A DNA stretch of 64,000 nt. It comes from Pseudomonas matsuisoli. GTDB taxonomy: Bacteria; Pseudomonadota; Gammaproteobacteria; Pseudomonadales; Pseudomonadaceae. Location of the stretch: positions 620,001 through 684,000 of the forward strand of contig NZ_BMPO01000001.1 of assembly GCF_014647635.1 (NCBI RefSeq), written 5' to 3'. Numbering within the stretch: the first letter of the stretch is position 1; the number at the start of each line of letters is the position of its first letter. Positions 9,035 through 17,338 of this stretch are shown here, piece by piece. The translations under genes were made by a program, and so were the position numbers. The notes beneath the pieces are model-generated. The model ran no database searches. It saw nothing but the letters and a program-made list of their open reading frames with translations, and had not been told where the DNA came from.

Positions 9035-9366
9035 CACTCGACCAGTTCCGCCAAAGCCTCAAAAGCGGCGAGCATACGTTCGCGACCACGCTCGAATTCA
9101 TCGCTGAGCATTACGACTACACGCCACGCGCATTCGCTAACGGCGAGGTTCATAACGACGCTGGGCAGAACGAAGGCTCATGTAAAACGCTAGGCGTTGC
9201 GCTGTTGGAAGCGCTGAGCGACGACGAAGCGCTGCTGGCCTTTGGCGAACACTATCGCGCCGTTCTTTTCGAGCCGGAAGGCACTGACCACGCCAACATT
9301 CGCGCCCTCCAACGCAGCGGCCTCTCAGGTGTTCGTTTCGAGTCGCCCTCAATTACGCGTCGCTGA
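9031..9366 (+). CDS. HopJ family type III effector-like protein
   Basis: 111 residues matching the HopJ family (FRQSLKSGEHTFATTLEFIAEHYDYTPRAFANGEVHNDAGQNEGSCK). Despite the name, the family is widespread in free-living gammaproteobacteria without type III secretion. A housekeeping role is more likely than an effector role, and no secretion genes are nearby. It is coupled to the DUF1244 gene by an ATGA overlap. Confidence 0.85.
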   Translation: MTLDQFRQSLKSGEHTFATTLEFIAEHYDYTPRAFANGEVHNDAGQNEGSCKTLGVALLEALSDDEALLAFGEHYRAVLFEPEGTDHANIRALQRSGLSGVRFESPSITRR

Positions 9367-9373
9367 TACGGTG

Positions 9374-9394
9374 ATCGGGCGGCTGCCGCCCGAT
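9374..9394 (+). terminator. Hairpin after the hopJ-like gene
   Basis: ATCGGGCGG and CCGCCCGAT form a perfect 9-bp stem with a three-base loop, eight bases after the stop codon. A short T-containing stretch (TTCCATTTC) follows. It is a plausible but not classical terminator for the folM-to-hopJ operon. Confidence 0.55.
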
Positions 9395-9638
9395 TCCATT
9401 TCAATCCAGGCAATGCCGGTCGATCCTCGTCGGACGGCCCTTTCCTCCCGCCTCGCCTATCAATGTCCGCGCCGCTTTGCAGATATTGCCAAGCCGGCGT
9501 ACCAGGCCGATAACAGCAACGAAACGCCGATAACACCTCAAGTCTTCGTTCATGTGGCCGACAACGTAACAGCGAGGCGGTTGTCGCCCTCACTTGACGC
9601 CCTACTCCCTCATTCTCGATCGGCAACACCGGAGAGTT

Positions 9639-11714
9639 TTGCCTTTGCCGCGCCCCATCGAACGCAGTCTTTCACGCAAGCTTCTACGCACAGTGTTGCT
9701 GTATGCACTACTGGTGGGCGTAGCATTGAGTTGCGCCCAAATCTTCTTCGATGCCTACAAGGTGCGTGGTGAGGTCGACGCCGACGCTCAACAAATCCTG
9801 TCGATGTTCCGTGAGCCTTCGACCCAGGCGATCTATAGTCTCGACCGACAAATGGCACTCCAGGTCATCGAGGGAATGTTCAACCACGAGGCGTTACTGC
9901 GTGCGGTCATCGGGCATCCGGATGAAATGGCGCTCGCGGAGAAGCTTCGCCCGTTGGCGTCCCACCCCCTGCGCTGGCTGACCGACGCTTTTCTCGCACC
10001 CGAGCGCGCTTACAGTATTCGCCTGGAAGGCGCTGCGCCCTACAGCGACTACTACGGCGAACTGTCCATCGCGCTCGACACCAGCCCATACGGCCGCGAG
10101 TTCCTCACCGACTCTGCGATCATTCTGGGTTCCGGGATGCTACGGGCGGTCGCGATGGCCTTGATCCTGTACATGATCTACCAGTGGCTGCTGACGAAAC
10201 CGCTGTCGAAGATCGTCCAACATCTCTCCCGAATCGATCCTAGCCGACCCGGCGCGCAGAAGCTGCCCATGCTCGTGGGTAACGAGAAAAATGAACTTGG
10301 ACTATGGATAGACACGGCCAACGATCTGTTGGACGCCATCCAGCACAGTCATAAGCTTCACCGGGAGGCGGAGGACCGGGTCCAGCGCCTGTCGCGCTAT
10401 GACTTTCTAACCGGTCTTCCCAATCGCCAACAGATTCAACTGCAGCTCGACCCATTGCTTGAGTCAGCGTCCCGCCACCAGCGTCGCGTCGCTGTCCTGT
10501 GCGTGGGACTGGACGATTTCAAAGGGGTGAATGAGAAATATGGCTACGAAATAGGCGATCAACTGCTCGTTCTTCTCGCTGACCGCCTCCGTATGGGCTG
10601 CGGAAATATTGGCACGCTGGCGCGGCTGGGCGGTGATCAGTTCGCCTTGGTGCAATCCGAATTGGAGTATCCCTACGAGGCCGCCGAGCTGGCGCAACGC
10701 ATGCTCGACGAGATCGATACGCCGTTCCCTTTCGAGCACGAGTCCATCAGCCTGCGCGCCACGATTGGCATCACGCTCTTCCCAGAGGACGGTGACAGCG
10801 CGGAAAAACTGCTGCAAAAGGCCGAGCAGACCATGACGCTGGCAAAGGTACGGTCGCGCAATCGCTATCAGTTCTATATCGCCAGCGTCGACCTCGAAAT
10901 GCGCCGACGCCGAACCCTCGAGCAAGACCTGTACAGCGCCATCGAACAGGGCGAGCTCAGCCTGGTTTATCAGCCTCAGATCGATTATCGCGATCATCGG
11001 ATCTGCGGCGTGGAAGCGCTGTTGCGCTGGAATCACCCGCAGTTGGGGTTCGTGCCTCCAGACCAGTTCATTCCTCTCGCGGAGCAGAACGGCAGCATCG
11101 TCCAGATCGGTGAGTGGGTGCTCGATCAGGCCTGCCAGCAACTGCGCGAATGGCTGGACCAGGGTTTCGTCATCCGCATGGCGGTCAACCTCTCCACTGT
11201 GCAGCTGCACCACGCCGAACTGCCCCGCCTGATCGACGACCTCATGCGCGTCTATGCCCTACCCACCGGCAGCCTGGAGCTGGAAGTCACGGAAACGGGC
11301 CTGATGGAAGACATCGCTAGCGCGGCACAGCACCTGGCCAGTTTGCGCCAGTCGGGCGCGCTCATCGCCATCGACGACTTCGGGACCGGGTACTCGTCCT
11401 TGAGTTACCTACGAAGCCTGCCGCTGGATAAGATCAAAGTCGATCGCTCTTTCGTCAACGACCTACTCGAGAGCGAGGACGATGCCATGATCGTCAAAGC
11501 CATTATCCAACTGGCACGCAACCTTGGCATGCAAGTCATCGCCGAGGGCGTCGAGAGCCTGGCGCAGGAGCAATACCTCATCGCTCAGGGCTGCCATGAA
11601 GGGCAGGGATACTTCTATAGCAAGCCGCTACCGGCCCAGGGATGCCTCGATTTCCTGCGCGAGAAGAACGGCCACTGGCCAAGCATTGAAGCCTCGCGCC
11701 CCGCTAGTCACTAA
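9639..11714 (+). CDS. GGDEF/EAL membrane protein, predicted cyclic-di-GMP phosphodiesterase
   Basis: About 691 residues. TM1 is at about 15-36 and a periplasmic sensor region runs to about 155. TM2 is at about 165-185, followed by a HAMP-like linker. A GGDEF domain (about 250-410) and an EAL domain (about 425-675) follow. The cyclase signature reads GGDQF, with the metal-binding Glu replaced by Gln, so cyclase activity is doubtful and the domain may only bind GTP. The phosphodiesterase motifs look intact: EALLRW, NLS, EVTE, DDFGTGYSSL, the KVDRSFV lysine and EGVE. The start is uncertain: GGAG at 9631 precedes TTG codons at 9639 and 9645, and the frame extends to a TTG at 9594. No ATG is near. 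Confidence 0.88.
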   Translation: MPLPRPIERSLSRKLLRTVLLYALLVGVALSCAQIFFDAYKVRGEVDADAQQILSMFREPSTQAIYSLDRQMALQVIEGMFNHEALLRAVIGHPDEMALAEKLRPLASHPLRWLTDAFLAPERAYSIRLEGAAPYSDYYGELSIALDTSPYGREFLTDSAIILGSGMLRAVAMALILYMIYQWLLTKPLSKIVQHLSRIDPSRPGAQKLPMLVGNEKNELGLWIDTANDLLDAIQHSHKLHREAEDRVQRLSRYDFLTGLPNRQQIQLQLDPLLESASRHQRRVAVLCVGLDDFKGVNEKYGYEIGDQLLVLLADRLRMGCGNIGTLARLGGDQFALVQSELEYPYEAAELAQRMLDEIDTPFPFEHESISLRATIGITLFPEDGDSAEKLLQKAEQTMTLAKVRSRNRYQFYIASVDLEMRRRRTLEQDLYSAIEQGELSLVYQPQIDYRDHRICGVEALLRWNHPQLGFVPPDQFIPLAEQNGSIVQIGEWVLDQACQQLREWLDQGFVIRMAVNLSTVQLHHAELPRLIDDLMRVYALPTGSLELEVTETGLMEDIASAAQHLASLRQSGALIAIDDFGTGYSSLSYLRSLPLDKIKVDRSFVNDLLESEDDAMIVKAIIQLARNLGMQVIAEGVESLAQEQYLIAQGCHEGQGYFYSKPLPAQGCLDFLREKNGHWPSIEASRPASH

Positions 11715-11744
11715 CAAGAGAAGCGACCGCCCCTTTTCAAAAAT

Positions 11745-11763
11745 GCAAATCTTTCGCATTATG
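11745..11763 (+). promoter_or_regulatory. Candidate Fur box before the imelysin operon
   Basis: By hand count this 19-mer matches 11 of 19 positions of the Fur consensus GATAATGATAATCATTATC. It overlaps an inverted repeat with AATGC/GCATT arms (11742-11760). It lies about 60 bases before the first gene of an iron-type operon, which is where a Fur operator is expected. Confidence 0.6.
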
Positions 11764-11824
11764 TGCCGGATTTTTCGCCGCGCCGTGGCGCTCGCACATT
11801 CAAATAGCAAAGGATTTCGCCAAG

Positions 11825-13168
11825 ATGATTCGCATGCCTCTGGCTTCCGCCAGCCTGCTCGCCGTCGCAATTGCCCTCGCTGGATGCGGAGAGGACAAGA
11901 AAGAAGCTCCTGCCCAGCAGAGCTCAGCGCCTGCCACCGAAAGCGCCGCGCCGGCGACTCCGGAAACCAAAGCGCCTTATGACGAAGCTGCAGCGAAGGC
12001 CGCCGTCAAGCACTACGCCGACATGGCCCATGCGATCTTCAGCGACGCGACCACGACCGCTCAGGAGCTCCAGAAAGCGGTAGACGCCTTCCTCGCCAAC
12101 CCAAGTGCAGAAACCCAGGATGCCGCCAAGAAGGCGTGGCTGGCCGCTCGCGTTCCCTACATGCAGACCGAAGTGTTCCGTTTCGGCAACACCATCGTGG
12201 ATGACTGGGAAGGCCAAGTGAACGCCTGGCCTCTGGACGAAGGCTTGATCGATTACGTCGACGCCGACTACCAGCATGCCCTGGGTAACCCGGCCGCCAG
12301 CGCCAACATCATCGCCAATACTGAAATCCAGGTTGGCGAAGACAAGGTCGACGTATCGGAAATCACCGGCGAACTGCTCGCGAGCTTGAATGAACTGGGC
12401 GGCTCGGAAGCAAACGTCGCCACGGGTTACCACGCGATCGAGTTCCTGCTTTGGGGCCAGGACCTCAACGGCACCGGACCAGGCGCGGGTGAGCGTCCAT
12501 ACACTGATTATGTCGAGGGTGACGGTTGCACCGGCGACCATTGCGACCGTCGTCGTACCTACCTCAAAGCAGTGACCGACTTGCTGGTCAGCGACCTGGA
12601 AGAAATGCAGGCCAACTGGGCACCGAACGTCAGTGACAATTACCGCGCTACGCTGGAAGGCGAGCCGGTCGAAAACGGCCTGCGCAAGATGCTTTTCGGC
12701 ATGGGTAGCCTGTCCCTGGGCGAATTGGCAGGCGAGCGGATGAAGGTCGCGCTAGAAGCCAACTCGACCGAAGACGAGCACGATTGCTTCAGCGACAACA
12801 CTCACAACTCGCACTACTACAACGGGCTGGGCATTCGTAACGTCTACCTCGGTGAGTACAAGAAAGTGGACGGCACCACATTGAGCGGTGCGAGCCTGTC
12901 CGAGCTGGTCGCGAAGGTTGACGCCGAGACAGACAAGACGCTGAAAGCGGACCTGGACGATACCCAGGCCAAGCTGCAGAAAATGGTCGACGCGGCAAAC
13001 AATGGTCAGCATTTCGACCAGCTGATTGCAGCCGACAATACCGAAGGCCAGCAGCTGGTCCGTGACTCGATCGCCGCGCTGGTGAAGCAGACCGGTGCAA
13101 TCGAGCAAGCGGCGGCCAAGTTGACCGTCAACGACTTGAGCCCAGACAGCGCTGATCACGAATTCTGA
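11825..13168 (+). CDS. Imelysin family (M75) iron-regulated lipoprotein
   Basis: 447 residues. A lipoprotein signal peptide ends at the lipobox ALAGC (Cys about 21). An Ala/Pro/Glu-rich linker and two imelysin-type helical repeats follow. The hallmark GxHxxE is present as GYHAIEFLLWGQD near residue 201. Imelysins (IrpA, ICMP, EfeO relatives) are periplasmic or outer-membrane iron-uptake proteins; peptidase activity is not established for most. It is the first gene of a four-gene operon after a candidate Fur box, matching the imelysin operon of P. aeruginosa near colRS. Confidence 0.9.
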   Translation: MIRMPLASASLLAVAIALAGCGEDKKEAPAQQSSAPATESAAPATPETKAPYDEAAAKAAVKHYADMAHAIFSDATTTAQELQKAVDAFLANPSAETQDAAKKAWLAARVPYMQTEVFRFGNTIVDDWEGQVNAWPLDEGLIDYVDADYQHALGNPAASANIIANTEIQVGEDKVDVSEITGELLASLNELGGSEANVATGYHAIEFLLWGQDLNGTGPGAGERPYTDYVEGDGCTGDHCDRRRTYLKAVTDLLVSDLEEMQANWAPNVSDNYRATLEGEPVENGLRKMLFGMGSLSLGELAGERMKVALEANSTEDEHDCFSDNTHNSHYYNGLGIRNVYLGEYKKVDGTTLSGASLSELVAKVDAETDKTLKADLDDTQAKLQKMVDAANNGQHFDQLIAADNTEGQQLVRDSIAALVKQTGAIEQAAAKLTVNDLSPDSADHEF

Positions 13169-13176
13169 TCATGCGC

Positions 13177-13202
13177 GACGGGAGCAGCATACTGCTCCCG
13201 TC
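13177..13202 (+). terminator. Hairpin between imelysin and di-haem genes
   Basis: A perfect 11-bp stem (13177-13187 with 13192-13202) with loop CATA, followed within four bases by TTTT. Lying inside the presumed operon, it may reduce expression of the downstream genes relative to the first imelysin. Confidence 0.6.
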
Positions 13203-13283
13203 CACGTTTTCGAACACATCCAGCAGGGCTTCCAATCCGGCGGCCTGTTATCCTCTCCCGCCTTTCTATGCCCGGTTTCACCC

Positions 13284-14696
13284 ATGCGCTCCCTGATCCA
13301 CTGCCTCGTACCCGCCCTCGCCTTGCTGCTGAGCGCCTGCGACCAGTCGGTCCACACGATGAGCGTAGAGCCCGGCGAAGTTAAATCCGGCGGCGAAGCC
13401 ACATCACAACGAACGGACCGGCGCGCGTTTCTCATGCCTTCCGCGAATTTGTCTCCCGAAGGACGACTGGACTTCGCTGTTGGTAATAGTTTCTTCCGTA
13501 GCCCTTGGGTCATCGCTCCATCGACGACGACAGCCCGCGACGGCCTCGGTCCGCTGTTCAATACCAATGCCTGTGTGAACTGCCACATCAACGATGGCCG
13601 CGGGCATCCTCCTGGCGTGGACGCCGACAACGCCGTTTCGATGCTGGTACGCCTGTCGATACCGGCAACCGACGGTGACGAGCGCACGCTGCAAACCCTC
13701 GGTGTCGTTCCTGAGCCTACCTATGGCACACAGCTCCAGGATATGGCTGTGCCGGGCATCACGCCCGAAGGCCGCGTACGCTTCGATTGGAGCACTCGAA
13801 CGATGCGCTTTGCCGATGGCCATGAAGTCGAGTTGCACGCGCCGACGTTACGAATCGATCGGCTTGGCTACGGCCCCATGCACCCAGAGACCCAATTTTC
13901 CGCCCGTATCGCGCCCCCCATGATCGGCCTCGGATTGCTGGAAGCGATTCCTGAAGAAGCCATCCTCGCCAACGCCGATCCGGAAGATCGCAATGGTGAC
14001 GGTATATCGGGCAAACCCAATAGGGTTTGGGATTTCGCCGAGCAGCGTACGGTGCTCGGACGTTTTGGCTGGAAGGCAGGACAGCCGAGTCTCAATCAAC
14101 AGAACGCTCATGCATTCGCCGGCGACATGGGCCTGACCACCAACCTGCTGCCAACCGATGACTGCACCGTGAATCAGCCAGACTGTCGCAAAGCCCCAAA
14201 TGGCGGCGAACCGGAAGTCGCGGACAACATCCTAGCCAGCGTATTGTTCTACACGCGCAATGTGGCGGTGCCGCAGCGCCGTAACGTCAGCGAACCCCGA
14301 GTGCTGGCCGGCAAGACGCTTTTCCATGAGGCAGGTTGCGCCAGCTGCCACACGCCAAGCTTTACCACCGATAAGGACGCTGCCGTACCCGAACTTGCCA
14401 ACCAAGTCATCTGGCCGTATACCGACCTGCTGTTGCATGACATGGGCGAAGCCCTCGCCGATGGCCGCAGCGAGTTTCAGGCGAGCGGTCGCGAATGGCG
14501 AACCCCGCCACTTTGGGGCATTGGCTTGACCGACACGGTCAGCGGCCGCACCGATTTTCTCCACGACGGCCGCGCGCGTACGTTGCTGGAAGCGATTTTA
14601 TGGCACGACGGCGAAGCCAAATCCGCCCGTGACCACGTCCTCACTTTCGACGCTGAACAGCGCGCTGCGCTGCTTGCGTTTCTGAACTCGCTTTAA
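13284..14696 (+). CDS. Di-haem oxidoreductase lipoprotein (DUF1111, cytochrome c peroxidase-like)
   Basis: 470 residues. The lipobox is LLSAC at about residue 19. There are two c-type haem motifs, CVNCH near residue 97 and CASCH near residue 351. The protein belongs to the DUF1111 or 'thiol oxidoreductase' group, regularly found between two imelysins. It is periplasmic and probably moves electrons for iron redox chemistry during uptake, which is inferred from the operon. The next gene starts 12 bases later. Confidence 0.9.
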   Translation: MRSLIHCLVPALALLLSACDQSVHTMSVEPGEVKSGGEATSQRTDRRAFLMPSANLSPEGRLDFAVGNSFFRSPWVIAPSTTTARDGLGPLFNTNACVNCHINDGRGHPPGVDADNAVSMLVRLSIPATDGDERTLQTLGVVPEPTYGTQLQDMAVPGITPEGRVRFDWSTRTMRFADGHEVELHAPTLRIDRLGYGPMHPETQFSARIAPPMIGLGLLEAIPEEAILANADPEDRNGDGISGKPNRVWDFAEQRTVLGRFGWKAGQPSLNQQNAHAFAGDMGLTTNLLPTDDCTVNQPDCRKAPNGGEPEVADNILASVLFYTRNVAVPQRRNVSEPRVLAGKTLFHEAGCASCHTPSFTTDKDAAVPELANQVIWPYTDLLLHDMGEALADGRSEFQASGREWRTPPLWGIGLTDTVSGRTDFLHDGRARTLLEAILWHDGEAKSARDHVLTFDAEQRAALLAFLNSL

Positions 14697-14708
14697 GGAG
14701 CCCACGAG

Positions 14709-15776
14709 ATGTTCCGTCCCAAACTGCTACTGACCAGCATTGCCATTGCCCTAGGCGCTTGCTCGCCTCAGCCTCAGGACCCGCAAGCGGTCACCAGCGC
14801 CGCACTCGCCGAACAAGTCATCCTGCCGAGCTATAGCCGCTGGGTCGAAGCAGACCAAGACCTCGCACGAAGTGCTCTGGAGTACTGCTCGGGCAAACAG
14901 GATCTGGAAAGCGCGCGCAACGCGTTCCTGACCGCTCAACGTGCTTGGGCTGAATTGCAGCCATTACTGATTGGCCCTATCGCCGAAGGCAACCGCGCTT
15001 GGCAGGTGCAGTTCTGGCCGGACAAGAAAAACCTGGTCGCCCGTCAGGTCGAACAGCTGATACGCTCGGACAAGCCGATTACCGAAGCCTCGCTCGCCGA
15101 CTCCAGCGTGGTCGTCCAAGGGCTCAGTGCATACGAGTACATCCTGTTCGACAGCAACGTCGAGCTGGCAAATGCCGAGACCAAAGCCAAGTATTGCCCA
15201 CTGATCGAAGCTGTGGCCGCGCACCAGCGCAACCTCGCGGACGAGATCGTCGCAAATTGGAAGGCGAAGGACGGCATGCTCCATCAGATGAGTCACTTCC
15301 CGAACGAGCGTTATGCGGAATCGAGCGAGGCGATCTCCGACCTGTTCCGCGCCCAAGTGACAGCGCTGGATACGCTCAAGAAAAAGCTTGGTGCGCCTTT
15401 GGGGCGGCAGAGCAAGGGAATCCCGCAGCCCTATCAGGCAGAGGCATGGCGCAGTCATGCATCGCTTTCGAACATTGCTGGTAGCCTGGAAAGCTCGCGC
15501 CGGCTCTGGAGCGGCGTCGATGGCAAAGACCTGAAAAGCCTTCTCGGCGACGACAACAAAGCCCTCGCCGACCGAATCGACGCTGCTTACGCTGACGCCC
15601 AGAAAAAGCTGGACGCGCTCGACCCGCCATTGGACGCGCTGCTCAAGACGGATGCCGGTCGCGCAAAGCTCAATGAGTTCTACGACAGCCTGAATGTCGT
15701 CCATCGCCTTCACCAGCTGGAGCTGGCCAAGTCGCTGAACGTCCAGATCGGTTTCAACGCAAACGACGGTGACTAA
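14709..15776 (+). CDS. Second imelysin family lipoprotein
   Basis: 355 residues with a lipobox at ALGAC (Cys about 17) and a helical imelysin fold. The position equivalent to GxHxxE reads GLSAYEYILFD near residue 138, so the histidine is replaced by serine. This may be normal for this second paralogue or mark altered metal binding. It is preceded by AAGGAG and separated by only three bases from the DUF1513 gene. It is a periplasmic partner of the di-haem protein by operon logic. Confidence 0.88.
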   Translation: MFRPKLLLTSIAIALGACSPQPQDPQAVTSAALAEQVILPSYSRWVEADQDLARSALEYCSGKQDLESARNAFLTAQRAWAELQPLLIGPIAEGNRAWQVQFWPDKKNLVARQVEQLIRSDKPITEASLADSSVVVQGLSAYEYILFDSNVELANAETKAKYCPLIEAVAAHQRNLADEIVANWKAKDGMLHQMSHFPNERYAESSEAISDLFRAQVTALDTLKKKLGAPLGRQSKGIPQPYQAEAWRSHASLSNIAGSLESSRRLWSGVDGKDLKSLLGDDNKALADRIDAAYADAQKKLDALDPPLDALLKTDAGRAKLNEFYDSLNVVHRLHQLELAKSLNVQIGFNANDGD

Positions 15777-15779
15777 ACC

Positions 15780-16862
15780 ATGAAGAAGCCCCCTCTCACT
15801 CGCTTGTTCGACATGCTGCTCGGTCGCCACAAAAAGCGCGGTCGGGCTTCTTCCATTCTGCTCTCCGCACGGGACGACGCCGACGGGAACCATTACGCCG
15901 TGGGCTTCCATCTCGATGGCAGCGAAGCGTTCTCTACGCAGGTACCGCTGCGCTGCCACGCCATCATCGAACATCCGACCGAACCGGTAGCCTTGTATTT
16001 CGCCCGGCGTCCGGGTCGTGAGAGCTACCTTATCGACCTTGTGAGCGGCGAACTCCTGCAAACGATCGCGAGTGAGCCGTACCGCCACTTCTATGGCCAC
16101 GGTGTATTCCATGCCAGTGGCAATCACCTCTACGCGACGGAAAACGACACCAGCGACCCAGGTCGCGGCTTGCTAGGCGTGTATCGCTACGAAAATCGGC
16201 GTCTGACCCGTGAAGGCGAGATATCCACCCACGGTCTAGGCCCGCATGAAGTGTGCTGGATGCCGGATGGCGAAACGCTTGTGGTCGCCAATGGCGGTAT
16301 ACGCACCGAGGCCGAAAGCCGTATAGAGATGAATCTGGATGCTATGGAGCCGAGTCTCGTGCTAATGCGTCGGGACGGCGCGCTGGTCAGCAAGGAAACG
16401 CTGTCTCAAACCATGAACAGCATCCGCCACCTGGACGTCGCCGCCGACGGGACCATCGCGGCGTGTCAGCAATATATGGGTAATTCGGAAGACGTTGCTC
16501 CGTTGCTAGCACTCAAACGTCCTGGCGAAGCGTTCGCGCCCTTCCCTATCGCTGAGGAACAGCGCCGTACCATGGGCCAATACACGGCCAGCGTGGCGAT
16601 CCATGGGGAACTTCGCCTGGTGGCTCTGACCGCGCCTCGGGGCAATCGCTTCTTTATCTGGGATATGGATAGCCACGCGTTGAAACTGGACGTTCACATG
16701 CCGGATTGCGCGGGCGTGGGTGCGGTGGACGACGGGTTTGTCGTCACTTCCGGACAAGGTCGTTGCCGTTTCTATGACTGTCGCCAAGAGAACCTCACCA
16801 GCCAACCTCTGCAATTACCTACCGGCTGGTGGGATAACCATCTGCGCTTGATCGCGCATTAG
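15780..16862 (+). CDS. DUF1513 domain-containing beta-propeller protein
   Basis: 360 residues of the DUF1513 family, with repeated blades (HPTEPVALYFARRPGRESYLIDL, GHGVFHASGNHLYATEND, GPHEVCWMPDGETLVVANGG). The family is normally exported by Tat. Here the N-terminus (MKKPPLTRLFDMLLGRHKKRGRASSILLSARDD, basic but not hydrophobic) shows no clear export signal, so location is uncertain. It ends the iron-type operon. The function is unknown; a role in iron uptake is inferred only from linkage. Confidence 0.85.
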   Translation: MKKPPLTRLFDMLLGRHKKRGRASSILLSARDDADGNHYAVGFHLDGSEAFSTQVPLRCHAIIEHPTEPVALYFARRPGRESYLIDLVSGELLQTIASEPYRHFYGHGVFHASGNHLYATENDTSDPGRGLLGVYRYENRRLTREGEISTHGLGPHEVCWMPDGETLVVANGGIRTEAESRIEMNLDAMEPSLVLMRRDGALVSKETLSQTMNSIRHLDVAADGTIAACQQYMGNSEDVAPLLALKRPGEAFAPFPIAEEQRRTMGQYTASVAIHGELRLVALTAPRGNRFFIWDMDSHALKLDVHMPDCAGVGAVDDGFVVTSGQGRCRFYDCRQENLTSQPLQLPTGWWDNHLRLIAH

Positions 16863-17086
16863 TGCGAGGCGGACCCCTGCGTCAGGCCGAAAACCAATAG
16901 CAGGAAATCCGCGCGGGGCACCTCGGCTACCGAAGGCGCCTTCACTGCGGCGGGCGGGCAAAGGCTTTCCCCAGGAGCCGCGCAGCTGACCACGGAAGGA
17001 AGCGGTTGCCGCCAAACCGCAGCCGCTAAGAGTGCGACAGCCAGTGCCATGACAACGAAAAGAGTTCTGGTCGTGATGCCGGTCAT
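16859..17086 (-). CDS. Possible small secreted or membrane protein
   Basis: 75 residues. An N-terminal hydrophobic stretch (TLFVVMALAVALLAAAVW) looks like a signal peptide or anchor and is followed by a short Cys-containing region and a second hydrophobic tail. It converges on the DUF1513 gene, with stop codons overlapping. There is no good ribosome-binding site and no family match. It is the only reasonable reading frame in the 476-base gap before colS. Confidence 0.42.
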   Translation of the reverse strand: MTGITTRTLFVVMALAVALLAAAVWRQPLPSVVSCAAPGESLCPPAAVKAPSVAEVPRADFLLLVFGLTQGSASH

Positions 17087-17338
17087 ACCGCAGCCCGTGT
17101 ACGTGGTGGATTGGTAAAAGTAGCTCAACCGTTCAGGTTCGCCAGCCAGGCTCGACAGGTGGTTTCTCGTCGGGTCGATATGGATATCTGCCAATCTGGA
17201 AACCACTCGAATCGCGCGTCAGCATGCAGGACGTTCATTGCAGTTTTACTGACGAGGCGCGCGATCGCTCACAGCGAACTAGCGCGCGTCACCCTATTCC
17301 ATACCATGTGAAAAATAAGTCGTAGCGCAGCAGGACAA

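Noticed and set aside
9031-9366. Type III secretion effector locus, because of the HopJ-like gene
   Set aside because: The HopJ family is widespread in bacteria lacking type III secretion, and no secretion or chaperone gene is near.
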